From Deltaproteobacteria bacterium (GTDB taxonomy: Bacteria; Desulfobacterota; GWC2-55-46): a stretch of DNA of 64,000 bases. The notes under the pieces are model-generated. The model was not told the DNA's origin and did no database searches. It worked only from the letters and a program-made list of their open reading frames with translations. This document shows positions 15,388-24,398 of this stretch, one piece after another. The DNA is taken from assembly GCA_016219015.1 (NCBI GenBank), contig JACRCL010000031.1, forward strand, positions 123,384 to 187,383, given 5' to 3'. Every line of letters begins with the position of its first letter. Position 1 is the stretch's first letter. A program made the position numbers and the translations under genes.

Positions 15388-17238
15388 CTATTGCCCGTTG
15401 CCCTTCATCAGCTCTTTGGCTTTTCTCATGTCCTCCTTTGCCTTCGCCCTGTCCCCGGCCGCCTTATACGCCCCGGCCCTGTTCCTGTAGGCCGCCCCGT
15501 AATATCCGTTTATTCGGATAGCCTCGGTAAAATCCGCTATCGCTTTATCAAGATCGCCCGAGCCTGAGTAGAGCATGCCCCTGTTATTGTACGCCTCGGC
15601 GAACGACGGGGAGAGCTCGATCGCCTTATTATAGTGCTCAAGGGCCTTCGCCGTCTTGCCCGAGGCCTTGCAAAGGACTCCGCTGTTGTTATGGGCCGGG
15701 GCGTAGAAGGTGTCGAGCTTTACGGCGATGTCGAGGTCGAGCGCCGCGTTTTTAAGGCCCCCGGTCTTGAGGAATATTGCGCCCCTGTTATTGTAGGCCG
15801 GTGCAAAAGAAGGGTTTATCCGTATAGCCTTCGTGAAGTCCTCCAGGGCTTCTTTATATGAGCCTTTTTTCTCAAGGAGCGCCCCCCTGTTCAGGTACGA
15901 CTGGGCGAAGCCCTTATCGAGCTTTATCGCCCTGTCATAGTCGGATAGCGCCCTGTCGAAGTCCCCTATCTCCTCGAATACCACGCCCCTGTTCAGGTAG
16001 GCGGCCGGGTACTTCGGGAAGAGCTCGATAGCCTTGTTGAAGTCCGCCCGGGCCTTGTCGAGCTCCCCGGCCCTTTCGTAAAGCCCTCCGCGCAGGTTGT
16101 GCGCCAGGGCGGACTTGGGGTCGAGCTCGATGGCCCTGGTATAACCGGCCCGGGCCTTTTTATCGTCCCCGAGCCTCTCATGCAGCCTTGCCCGCCTTAT
16201 GTACGCCTGCGCGTATGAGGGGCCGAGCTCTACGGCCCTGTCGTAATCGGCCTTCGCGTTCGCGTAATCGCCGCCCTTTTCGTATATAAAGCCCCTCTCC
16301 AGGTAGGCACGCGCGCTGCCGTGGCCCAGCTCTATGGCCCTGTTGTAATCGGCTATGGCTTCGCGGTAGCCGCCGGCCTCCGCGTAGACCCCGGCCCTGT
16401 TCATGTAAGCCCCGGCAAGGGCCGGGTCAAGGGTTATGGCCCTGTTGAAATCAGCCATCGCCTTTTCAATGTCCCCGGATTTCTTGTGGATGACGCCCCT
16501 GTTGTTGTACGCGGGCGCGTAGCCCGGGTCTATGCCGATGGCCTTTTCATATTGCGCCAGGGCGCTCTTCCTGTCGCCCGTCTTTTCGAACGCCGAGCCC
16601 CTGAAGCTGTACGGCGGCGCGTGGCGCGGGCTGAGCTCTATGGCCTTTGCGTACGCGTCTATCGCGCCGTGCGTGTATCCCGAGGACTCGAGTATGTAGC
16701 CCTTCTCAAGCCAGTCCTTCGAGCTGAGCTCTTTTACGGCCTCCCTGTACTCGTCGAGGTCATCCTTCAGCCCGGAGGCCTCGTAGTCTTCGCGCGCGCG
16801 CCTGAGCGCCTCAAGGGCGCGCTTCTTGTCCTTCCTTATCCCCTTGAGCTCGTCCATTATCCCGGGGGCTGAAACGAGGCTCATTATGATGTTTTTTATC
16901 TCGGATATGTCCGCCTTTATCCAGCCCCTGATATAGAACGACCTCTTGTCCCACCTCTCCTCTATGGTCTCCATGAGGGCGCATTCGGCCCCGGTCTCAT
17001 AGCTTTTGCCGTCAAAGTTCTTCTTCAGGTCCTCCCTGAGCCCTTCCTGAAGGAGCATTTTAAGGCCATCCGTCGCCATGACCCTGCTCGTGGACTCGTC
17101 GTCGGCCGGCCCGGCCTGATAGGTAAACTCCCTTTGCACGGCGACTTCGCCGGCCAGAGAGTTCGCGGCAAGCGGCATCGTCAGCAGACAGGCTGAAACA
17201 AGTATCTTGCGAATGGATATGGACCTGGAAATACGCAT
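15388..17238 (-). CDS. Secreted TPR-array protein
   Basis: 616 residues. A signal peptide (about 1-29) precedes a region of about 130 residues without repeats. From about residue 175 to 610 there are roughly twelve to thirteen consecutive 34-residue tetratricopeptide repeats, with the pattern AYNNRGxxxxxxGDxxxAxxDxxxAIxLxP. Such arrays are protein-binding scaffolds. The N-terminal domain (GLREDLKKNF, ALMETIEERWD) may be the specific module. It lies convergent to the cytochrome gene. It may act in the periplasm in envelope or secretion complex assembly; no partner is evident. Confidence 0.9.
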   Translation of the reverse strand: MRISRSISIRKILVSACLLTMPLAANSLAGEVAVQREFTYQAGPADDESTSRVMATDGLKMLLQEGLREDLKKNFDGKSYETGAECALMETIEERWDKRSFYIRGWIKADISEIKNIIMSLVSAPGIMDELKGIRKDKKRALEALRRAREDYEASGLKDDLDEYREAVKELSSKDWLEKGYILESSGYTHGAIDAYAKAIELSPRHAPPYSFRGSAFEKTGDRKSALAQYEKAIGIDPGYAPAYNNRGVIHKKSGDIEKAMADFNRAITLDPALAGAYMNRAGVYAEAGGYREAIADYNRAIELGHGSARAYLERGFIYEKGGDYANAKADYDRAVELGPSYAQAYIRRARLHERLGDDKKARAGYTRAIELDPKSALAHNLRGGLYERAGELDKARADFNKAIELFPKYPAAYLNRGVVFEEIGDFDRALSDYDRAIKLDKGFAQSYLNRGALLEKKGSYKEALEDFTKAIRINPSFAPAYNNRGAIFLKTGGLKNAALDLDIAVKLDTFYAPAHNNSGVLCKASGKTAKALEHYNKAIELSPSFAEAYNNRGMLYSGSGDLDKAIADFTEAIRINGYYGAAYRNRAGAYKAAGDRAKAKEDMRKAKELMKGNGQ

Positions 17239-17405
17239 AGAGTTATTATTCGGACCACTCGTTTTGCGGCTTTCGCCATTTTACGCCATGAAAGTTAATT
17301 TTCATATATTTTATGATTAAAATAAAGTAAACGTTAATTTACAGTGCGATCCCTTTTATTCAGGCGAAATCCAAAACTGCGCGGCCAAATTTCATTGGCA
17401 TACCT

Positions 17406-19100
17406 ATGTTCCTGGTGGTAAAATGGAATCCTCTTGGTCAGGCGTTTTTTTGGCTCCCTTATCGCGTGGACCTTCGCGCGAATGTTTTCATTTCAGCCGG
17501 GCTTCATGTGAACAGTTCAGTCGGTATAAAGGGGCGCCCTCTTAAAGGGCCGGGGTCGATCTCCTGTTTGAGGTTCAAGTTAGCTCAAGCCGCAGAAAGG
17601 GAATCGACTGCCCCCCTCCTGGTCCTGCTCATCGTAACGTTCTCCATAGCCGCGGCCGAAGCCCTGATAATGCTCGTCATCTCTTTTCTGCCCCCCTCGC
17701 CGCGGTATGCCATAACGCTCCTCGACGCGTTCCTCCTTACCCTGCTCGTATTCCCTATGCTCTATCTGATTCTTTTCCAGCCGATGGTTTCGCGCATCGC
17801 CGAGTGCAGGCGCGCCGAGGACGCCTCAAGGCGCGCACGGAGGTTCGCCGAGGAGTGCAACGCCGAGCTTGTCGAGAAGACGGCCTACATGGACGGCATC
17901 CTGGGCTCGTCCGCGAGCGCGGCGATAGCGGCCACGGACCTTGATCTGCGGATAAAATACTTCAACCCCGCCGCGGAGCGTTTCTTCGGCCTGAAGCCGG
18001 ATGAGGCGATAGGCAGGAGGGCCTCCGACATTACCTTCAAGCACGGCGATTACCCGCTGCGGTTCGAGGCGGCCGGGGAGGCGGTGCGGCTCATGGGCGA
18101 GTACAGATACAGCATCGAGGCCGGGACGGCGGCCGGGCTTAAATACCTCGACGCCAGGATAACCGGCATCTGGAAGAGAGGCGGCCTCATAGGGTTCGTG
18201 CTGGTCTGCCAGGATATTACGGAAAGAAGGCTCGCGGAAGACAAGCTCAAGGAGCTCAACAGCCACCTCGAGAAGAGGGTGGCGGCGGAGGCCCTGAAGC
18301 AGAGAAAGCAGGAACAGCTGCTCATGCAGCAGTCGAGGCTTGCCGCCATGGGGGAGATGATGGATGCGATAGCCCACCAGTGGAGGGAGCCTCTGAGCTC
18401 TCTGTGCATACTGATACAGGACCTCGAGGACAGGTACGCGTCCGGCAGGCTGGACGCGAGATACATCGACAAGACCGTAAAGATGGCGTTCTGCCTCGTG
18501 CAGTTCATGTCCGAGACGGTCGATGACTTCAGGAGCTTCCTTGTGCCGAGCAGGGAAAAATCGCCTTTCGATGTGAAGATAGCGATAAAAGAGGTGCTTG
18601 CCCTGATGTCGACTCAGCTCAAGCACCACAACATATTCATCAGGTTCAGGTGCGGCATAAAAAACTGCGCAACACACGGCGCCAGGAGGACGCTTTACGG
18701 GGATATACTCAAAAGCCGCGCCTGCGAGGACTGCGGCAGGGTGGTCATGGGCTACCCGAACGAGTTCAAGCAGATAGTCCTCAACCTCCTCGACAACGCG
18801 AAAGACGCGATAATGTCAAAGAGGGAGCAGGGCCGCCTGAGGGACGGGAAGGGCAGAATAGAGATAGAGGTCTACGGGGCCGGCAAAACCATGGTCACAA
18901 AGATCCGGGACAACGGCGGCGGCATACCGGAGGATATAATCGAAAGGGTCTTCGATCCCCACTTCACCACCAAGGACGACGGCACCGGCATAGGGCTTTA
19001 CATGTCCAAGGTGGTGATAGAGAACGGCATCGGCGGAAGGCTCTACGCAGGGAACTCGGAAGAGGGCGCGGTCTTCACGATAGAGCTTGAGAGGGCGTGA
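17406..19100 (+). CDS. PAS-domain histidine kinase with a Cys4 insertion
   Basis: 564 residues as drawn; the first 60 may not be translated because no ribosome site is seen. Transmembrane helices at about 69-96 and 105-125 precede a PAS domain (about 160-275) and a coiled coil (275-310). The H-box has His324 in [10 protein letters not shown]. The ATPase domain has N-box [10 protein letters not shown]1 DNGGGIPED and G2 GTGIGLYMS. Between the first ATPase strand and the N-box lies an unusual insert of about 40 residues with Cys416, Cys421, Cys440 and Cys443 (CGIKNC and CEDC). No response regulator is adjacent. Confidence 0.88.
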   Translation: MFLVVKWNPLGQAFFWLPYRVDLRANVFISAGLHVNSSVGIKGRPLKGPGSISCLRFKLAQAAERESTAPLLVLLIVTFSIAAAEALIMLVISFLPPSPRYAITLLDAFLLTLLVFPMLYLILFQPMVSRIAECRRAEDASRRARRFAEECNAELVEKTAYMDGILGSSASAAIAATDLDLRIKYFNPAAERFFGLKPDEAIGRRASDITFKHGDYPLRFEAAGEAVRLMGEYRYSIEAGTAAGLKYLDARITGIWKRGGLIGFVLVCQDITERRLAEDKLKELNSHLEKRVAAEALKQRKQEQLLMQQSRLAAMGEMMDAIAHQWREPLSSLCILIQDLEDRYASGRLDARYIDKTVKMAFCLVQFMSETVDDFRSFLVPSREKSPFDVKIAIKEVLALMSTQLKHHNIFIRFRCGIKNCATHGARRTLYGDILKSRACEDCGRVVMGYPNEFKQIVLNLLDNAKDAIMSKREQGRLRDGKGRIEIEVYGAGKTMVTKIRDNGGGIPEDIIERVFDPHFTTKDDGTGIGLYMSKVVIENGIGGRLYAGNSEEGAVFTIELERA

Positions 19101-19217
19101 GCGCTTTCTACTTAGGATGTTGAAAAAGTCCGTCCATGGCTTGCATTAGCAGGCTGTTTTTCAACAACCTGCTACTCTTTCAGCGCCCCTAAATAACAGC
19201 AAAAAAACCTTCCTTGG

Positions 19218-19341
19218 CAGGGCTCAAAAAGCTCCAGATGCGAGGCCCCCATTGGAATAGGGAAGCTTAGGAATGCGGCGTACTCTCCATACGCTGTGCG
19301 CTTTGATGCCAACGAAGCAGATGGACTTTTTCAGCAGCCTG
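19218..19341. repeat. CAGGCTGCT element, diverged copy
   Basis: A worn copy of the CAGGCTGCT element that keeps CTCAAAAAG at the left, the GCGGCGTAC palindrome in the middle and CTTTTTCAGCAGCCTG at the right. The right end is flush with the stop codon of the minus-strand cupin gene. A short related stretch, TTGAAAAAGTCC...TTTTTCAACAACCTGCT, lies at 19112-19173. Confidence 0.65.
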
Positions 19342-19638
19342 TCAGCTTATGTGCACCGCGAAGGCCGTGAGCCTCTCCGTGGCCCTTATGCCGCGGGTCT
19401 CGCCCTTTTCGACGAAGACCATGTTGCCGGCCTTTACCTCCATCTCCTTGCCCTCGACGGTCATTATCCCCTTGCCGCTTATGAAATAGAAGACCCCGGT
19501 GCCGCTCTGGTGGGGCTTTATCTCCTGTCCCGGCTCCATGCAGATAAGCGGGACCTTGTACTCCGGCTTCACCCTCAATATCCTCGGCATGAACTCTTCG
19601 GCGAAACCTATCCTGTCTTTAAGGTCAACGAACTCCAT
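19342..19638 (-). CDS. Small cupin-domain protein
   Basis: 98 residues forming one conserved beta barrel. Cupin motif 1 appears as PHQSGTGVFYFISGKG and motif 2 as VKAGNMVFVEKGETRGI. Metal-ligand residues are reduced (one His in motif 1), so it may be a binding or isomerase-type cupin. The stop TGA is followed directly by the CAGGCTGCT repeat. It stands alone near the end of the chemotaxis cluster; no specific link to chemotaxis is visible. Confidence 0.85.
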   Translation of the reverse strand: MEFVDLKDRIGFAEEFMPRILRVKPEYKVPLICMEPGQEIKPHQSGTGVFYFISGKGIMTVEGKEMEVKAGNMVFVEKGETRGIRATERLTAFAVHIS

Positions 19639-19754
19639 ACCCTGCCTCCTCCAGATTATTTTCCGTGGGCCTTGAGCGCCTCAGCCTCTACAGGATTTCT
19701 AACATAAAAACAGGGGAGTTCCAATAAAAAAGCCGCCTGAAGCGTTTGGCGCGC

Positions 19755-20234
19755 CTAACCATGCATCTTCCTTACGAAGACCTCTCCGGATTCGGTGACG
19801 AACATGACCTTCCGCCCGGAGGTCCCGCCCGTATCGTTGCTCACGACGGTAATTTTTTCTTCGAGCAGGGTCTTTTCCGCGAGCGAGATGTTCCGCTCCC
19901 CGATATTGAGTATGCCCGATGAGCTGCCTATCGTATTGGCCCCGCCAAAGACCTTGGCGAGGAGGTTCATTTTCCTGCAGCCGTTCTCAAGCATCCTGTC
20001 CATGAGCGCCCGGATGGCGATGTTGCCGTACTTCGGGGTCTGGAGGCCATCCCCGTTCCAGAACGGCAGGAGGTAATGGTTCATCCCGCCTATCCTCAAG
20101 ACCGGGTCCCAGAGGCATATGGAGATGCAGGAGCCGAGGACGGTGGTGATGACGCACGGCCCGCTCTCCGCGAATATGGTCCCCGGGTACAGGAAGTGGC
20201 TCTGTCCCGCGCCTGTAAGGTCCCGGGGCCCCAA
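19755..20234 (-). CDS. cheD: Chemoreceptor glutamine deamidase CheD
   Basis: 159 residues. CheD deamidates receptor glutamines and tunes receptor methylation. The catalytic Cys36 and Thr30 lie in TTVLGSCIS and His53 in GGMNHYLLP, with the spacing known for CheD. The frame has TAG just before position 20234, so translation most likely starts at the TTG there, helped by GGAGAGG in the end of the upstream kinase gene. It is the last gene of the cluster transcribed from cheA. Confidence 0.94.
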   Translation of the reverse strand: MGPRDLTGAGQSHFLYPGTIFAESGPCVITTVLGSCISICLWDPVLRIGGMNHYLLPFWNGDGLQTPKYGNIAIRALMDRMLENGCRKMNLLAKVFGGANTIGSSSGILNIGERNISLAEKTLLEEKITVVSNDTGGTSGRKVMFVTESGEVFVRKMHG

Positions 20235-20237
20235 CTA

Positions 20238-21137
20238 TCAAAACCTCTCCGGGGCTTTGCACCCGCTGAAGAAAAACTCGTTGCCGTCCATGTAGAACGC
20301 GTCCGCTTTTTCCTGTTCCGATTCCGGCAGCGAGACCTCGAACTCCGCGCCCTGTCCCTTCCTGCTCGCAAGCCTGATGGTCCCTTCGAGCAGCTCCAAT
20401 ATCGACCTGGTGACGCTCAGGCCGAGCCCGTGCCCCGCGTGGCGCTTCGTGGCCCCGGCGTCGAGCTGCCTGAACCTGTCGAATATGGCCCCGTGGTCCT
20501 TTTCCTCTATCCCGGCCCCGTGGTCGGCCACGGATATCTTGAGGGTTTCCCCGTCCCGGAGCGCTATGATCTCGACGCTGCTGTTCTCGCAGCTGTATTC
20601 TATGGCGTTGGCAAGGAGGTTCGCTATGACGCACTGGAGCTTCTCGGCGTCCGTCTGGAAATGGATATTCTCCTGCCCGGCGGTATCGATGGTTACCTTG
20701 AGCCCTTTTTCAGCGGCCCTGTGCTGGAACGCCTCCATGGTGCCCCTGATAAGCGCGTTTATATCGACCGTAGCCACTGAGGGGGCCGCCTCTCCGGACT
20801 CAAGCTCGGCCGCGAGGAAGATGTTACGGAGCTGGAAGCTCAGGTTGAAGGCGTCCTTGTACATGGCGCTTGCGAAGGATTTGACCGTCTTCATATCGAG
20901 CCCTCCCTCGTCCGAGACTATGACCTCGCAAAGCGTCAGCACCGACGTGAGCGGATTATTTATCTCGTTTCTTATGTTCGAAAGGAAGTGGCTCTTCGCC
21001 TTCTCGGACTCAAGGAGCTTTCTGTTGAGTGCCTCAAGCCTCCCGGTCAGGGTCTTAAGCGCCCTGCAGGCCTCGTCCCTGGCCCGAAGGCGCCCGATTA
21101 TCTCTTCTACCAGCTCTTCGTCCTTGAACTTGTCCAT
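20238..21137 (-). CDS. Histidine-kinase-like ATPase lacking the phospho-histidine
   Basis: 299 residues from the ATG at 21137, which has AGGGGGAGA upstream. A coiled coil (about 1-50) leads to a dimerisation helix where the H-box reads FLSNIRNEINNPL (51-63): the phospho-acceptor position is Asn57 rather than His. The ATPase domain is intact, with N-box NLLANAIEYS, DHGAGI and GHGLGLSV. The C-terminus extends about 25 residues beyond (NEFFFSGCKAPERF). It lies between cheR and cheD. It may bind ATP and act as an adaptor or phosphatase partner rather than a kinase. Confidence 0.88.
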   Translation of the reverse strand: MDKFKDEELVEEIIGRLRARDEACRALKTLTGRLEALNRKLLESEKAKSHFLSNIRNEINNPLTSVLTLCEVIVSDEGGLDMKTVKSFASAMYKDAFNLSFQLRNIFLAAELESGEAAPSVATVDINALIRGTMEAFQHRAAEKGLKVTIDTAGQENIHFQTDAEKLQCVIANLLANAIEYSCENSSVEIIALRDGETLKISVADHGAGIEEKDHGAIFDRFRQLDAGATKRHAGHGLGLSVTRSILELLEGTIRLASRKGQGAEFEVSLPESEQEKADAFYMDGNEFFFSGCKAPERF

Positions 21138-21172
21138 TTTCTCCCCCTTATAAGTCCCCGTAAAGCCGGGCC

Positions 21173-22066
21173 TCACCTGACCCTCCTGTATATCGATTGG
21201 CCCACCTTCTCGAACTTGAGGTCGAGCCCGGTCATGGTCTCGGAATGGCCTATGAAGAGGTAGCCTCCGGGCCCCAGGCACCCGCACAGTTTCCTGAAGA
21301 GCCTCAACTGGGTCTCCCTGTCGAAATATATGACGACGTTCCTGCAGAATATCACGTCGAGGTTGGCGAAGCCCAGGTCCTCGTCCATGAGGTTCAGCCT
21401 CTTGAAGTTTACGCGGCCCCTGAGCTCCGGGGACGCCATCACGAGCCTCCTCGCCCTGTCCTTGCTCTTCAGGAAATACCTTTTCCTCAGCTCCATCGAT
21501 ACCGGTGCGATCCTCTCCTCCCTGTATATCGCGTTACGCGCGGCATCGAGCACGCGGGCGGAGATGTCGGTGGCGGTGATGCTGAAGTCGAAGCCGGGGA
21601 ACCGCCTTGAGAACTCGCTCAGCACTATCGCCAGCGTATACGGCTCCTCCCCGCTCGAGCACCCGGCGCTCCATACGGAAAGGGGCCTCCTCGCGCCCGC
21701 CCCTTTCCTTGCGAGGTCCGGCAGCGCGGCGCGCGAAAGGAAGTCGAAGTGATACGGCTCCCTGAAGAAATCCGTCTTGTTCGTCGTTACCATGTCTATG
21801 GCATGGACAAGCTCGTTTTTCATCCCCCACGGGCTGAACAGGTAATCGCAGTAATCCTTGAAGGAGTCGATGTTGAGCGCCCTGAGCCTCTTACGGAGCC
21901 TCGATTCAAGGAGTGATTTCTTGACGTCCGGCATCTTGATCCCGAGCTCCGACATTATGAACGCGCTCAACCGGGAGAAATCCGCCGCAGACAAAAGCGC
22001 CTCGCGAAAAGGCGGCTTGCCGGGGCGGGAGGCCCCCTTCCGGCTGATATCGGACGCGGCCGTCAC
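21173..22066 (-). CDS. cheR: Chemotaxis protein methyltransferase CheR
   Basis: 297 residues. CheR methylates receptor glutamates with SAM. The N-terminal helical domain (about 30-95) precedes the methyltransferase domain with TNKTDFFRE, WSAGCSSGEEPYTLA, TATDIS and FCRNVVIYFD, ending GHSE. The start is a GTG whose G is the last base of the cheW TAG stop, so translation is probably coupled. CheB, its usual partner, is not in the window. Confidence 0.96.
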   Translation of the reverse strand: MTAASDISRKGASRPGKPPFREALLSAADFSRLSAFIMSELGIKMPDVKKSLLESRLRKRLRALNIDSFKDYCDYLFSPWGMKNELVHAIDMVTTNKTDFFREPYHFDFLSRAALPDLARKGAGARRPLSVWSAGCSSGEEPYTLAIVLSEFSRRFPGFDFSITATDISARVLDAARNAIYREERIAPVSMELRKRYFLKSKDRARRLVMASPELRGRVNFKRLNLMDEDLGFANLDVIFCRNVVIYFDRETQLRLFRKLCGCLGPGGYLFIGHSETMTGLDLKFEKVGQSIYRRVR

Positions 22067-22560
22067 TACGCCACCTCGTCCTTTGCGGCGTGCGCGGCGG
22101 CAAGCTCCTCGGACGAGAATATCCTGTTTACCTCGAGTATGATGATGAACTCGTCGTCCCGCTTGCCCATGCCCTTGATGAAATCGGTATTGAGCCTCGT
22201 GCCTATCCTCGGGCCCGGCTCTATCTGGTCCGGGTCGAGCTCGATGACCTCCTGGACCGAGTCCGCGAGCGCCCCGAGTATGAGTTTTTCTCCGTCGAGA
22301 GTTATCTCGGCTATGATTACGCAGGTATTGACGGTCTGCTCCGTCTTCGTCATACCGAACTTAAGGCGCATGTCCACGACAGGCACCACGCTCCCCCTCA
22401 GGTTGATGACGCCCCTCATGAAATCCGGCGTCCTCGGGACCTTCGTCAGCGTCGTGAAGTCGAGGACCTCCCTCACCTGCGAGATGTCCAGCGCGAAGAC
22501 CTCGTCATCGAGCTTGAACGTCAGGTACTGGGTCGATTCAGTTATTGAAGCAACGCTCAT
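22066..22560 (-). CDS. cheW: Chemotaxis coupling protein CheW
   Basis: 164 residues, a single CheW beta-barrel domain that links receptors to CheA. Recognisable segments are YLTFKLDDEVFALDISQVREVL, FMRGVINLRGSVVPVVDMR and LGALADSVQEV. It sits between mcp and cheR in one transcription direction and shares one base with cheR. Confidence 0.96.
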   Translation of the reverse strand: MSVASITESTQYLTFKLDDEVFALDISQVREVLDFTTLTKVPRTPDFMRGVINLRGSVVPVVDMRLKFGMTKTEQTVNTCVIIAEITLDGEKLILGALADSVQEVIELDPDQIEPGPRIGTRLNTDFIKGMGKRDDEFIIILEVNRIFSSEELAAAHAAKDEVA

Positions 22561-22572
22561 CTCCGGCCTCCT

Positions 22573-24303
22573 TTAGTATTTTACGAACTCCGCTTCCTCT
22601 TCCGCCGGGTCCGCAGCGAAGACGGCCCCGCCGTCGTTGACCGCCGCCTTGACGGGCCGCGCCGCGCCCTGAGGGGCGTGCCCGGTGTGCGCGGCCTTCA
22701 TCCTGTGCTCCGCCTTCGAGGACTTCACGACCTTAAGCCGCCTGCCCGATGATGCCCCGGCCCCTGCCCCGACCCCGACCCCTCCGGTGATGTCGGCTAT
22801 CTTGAAGAAGGCTATGGAGCTCTGGAGCTGCTCCGATTGCGAAGAGAGCTCCTCGGAGGTGGAGGCAAGCTCCTCCGCCGACCCCGCGTTCTGCTGTATC
22901 ACCTGGTCGAGCTGCTGCAGGGCCCTGTTTATCTGCTCGGCTCCGCTGTTCTGCTCTCCGCTCGCGGCCGTTATCTCCTGCACCAGCTCGGCCGTCTTCT
23001 GGATGTCGGGGACGAGCTTGGCCAGCATCTCCCCGGCCCTCTCGGCTATCTGGACGCTCGTGGATGAGAGCTGGCTTATCTCCCCGGCGGCCGTCTGGCT
23101 CCTCTCGGCGAGCTTCCTCACCTCGGAGGCGACCACGGCAAACCCCTTCCCGTGCTCCCCGGCCCTGGCGGCCTCTATCGCCGCGTTCAGCGCGAGCAGG
23201 TTCGTCTGCCTCGCTATCTCCTCTATTATGGATATCTTGCCCGCTATGTCCTTCATCGCGTTCACGGTCTCGGCCACCGCCTTGCCCGACTCCCTCGCGT
23301 CCGAAGCGGACTTGTGGGCTATCTTCTCGGTCTGCTGGGCGTTGTCCGAGTTCTGCTTTATATTGCACGTCATCTGGTCCATCGACGACGACGTCTCCTC
23401 GATAGAAGCGGCCTGTTCGGTAGCTCCCTGGGATATCTGCTGCGCCCCGGCGCTCAGCTCGCGGCTGCCGGAAGCGACGTTGTCGGAAACGGCCCTGACG
23501 TCGGTGACGACCACCTTCAGTTTCTCGACCATGTTCCTCATGGCTGCGAGGAGCTGGCCGGTCTCGTCCTTGCCCTTAACCTCTATCTCCATGGTGAGGT
23601 CGCCTTCCGCGAGCCTGTTCGCCACGTTGGCGGTCATGTCCGCGAGCGGCTTTGCTATGAGCTTCGTCAGGATAAAGACCGAGGCTATCGCTATGAGTAT
23701 GGCGAGGATTGTCGCGCCTATGACGACGTTCCTCGTGAACGAGTAGGAGTTCTCCGCGTCTTTATAGAGTACCTTGCCTATCTCGTCCTGCAGCTCTATG
23801 AGCCTGGCAATTTTTTCGTCGAGCAGCTTGAACTTCGGGCCCGCGTCGTTGAGGGCGTTCGACCGCGCCTTGTCGAGACTGCCCTCGATCGCCAGCTTGT
23901 AAGTGTTCAGCCTGGAGTCGTTGTAGCTCTTCCACGCGGACTTGAACTCCTCAAAGAGCTTCTTCTCGTCCACGGTCATGGAGGTCGCGCCGTACTTGGC
24001 TATGAGCTGGTCGGTGTCCTTCTCGTCCTCAGCGGCCTTCTCGAAGGTATTCTGCTTCTTCACGGGGTCCGTCTCGTTCATTATCTGAAGGGCCCCTATC
24101 CTTATGCTCGCGAGGTTGTAGCTTACCTTGCCGAGGTCCACGGCAGGCACGAACCTGTCGTCGTAGAACGTCTGTATCATGTTCCTCATGCCTATTATCC
24201 TGCTGATGCTCACGGCGCCCAGCAGCAGGACAAAGACCACGATGAGCGTGAAGCTCACGGTGAGTTTGGAGCTTGTCTTCATATCCCTGAAAAAATTCAT
24301 CAC
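22573..24303 (-). CDS. Methyl-accepting chemotaxis protein
   Basis: 576 residues. Transmembrane helices at about 13-33 and 190-212 flank a four-helix-bundle periplasmic sensor. A HAMP domain follows (about 213-268), then the long signalling coiled coil with the conserved hairpin tip [31 protein letters not shown]. Candidate methylation sites rich in Gln/Glu/Ala flank the tip. The C-terminus (about 500-576) is an Ala/Gly-rich linker. It sits between cheA and cheW and is probably the main receptor of this pathway. The ligand is unknown. Confidence 0.95.
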   Translation of the reverse strand: MMNFFRDMKTSSKLTVSFTLIVVFVLLLGAVSISRIIGMRNMIQTFYDDRFVPAVDLGKVSYNLASIRIGALQIMNETDPVKKQNTFEKAAEDEKDTDQLIAKYGATSMTVDEKKLFEEFKSAWKSYNDSRLNTYKLAIEGSLDKARSNALNDAGPKFKLLDEKIARLIELQDEIGKVLYKDAENSYSFTRNVVIGATILAILIAIASVFILTKLIAKPLADMTANVANRLAEGDLTMEIEVKGKDETGQLLAAMRNMVEKLKVVVTDVRAVSDNVASGSRELSAGAQQISQGATEQAASIEETSSSMDQMTCNIKQNSDNAQQTEKIAHKSASDARESGKAVAETVNAMKDIAGKISIIEEIARQTNLLALNAAIEAARAGEHGKGFAVVASEVRKLAERSQTAAGEISQLSSTSVQIAERAGEMLAKLVPDIQKTAELVQEITAASGEQNSGAEQINRALQQLDQVIQQNAGSAEELASTSEELSSQSEQLQSSIAFFKIADITGGVGVGAGAGASSGRRLKVVKSSKAEHRMKAAHTGHAPQGAARPVKAAVNDGGAVFAADPAEEEAEFVKY

Positions 24304-24398
24304 TACCCTCCTTTTTATAATATGTTTCTTATTCCACTCTTATGCCGCAAGGCCGCTGCCCCCGCGTTAATCCGCCGCTCGCCTTCGCTCCCCCGGCC

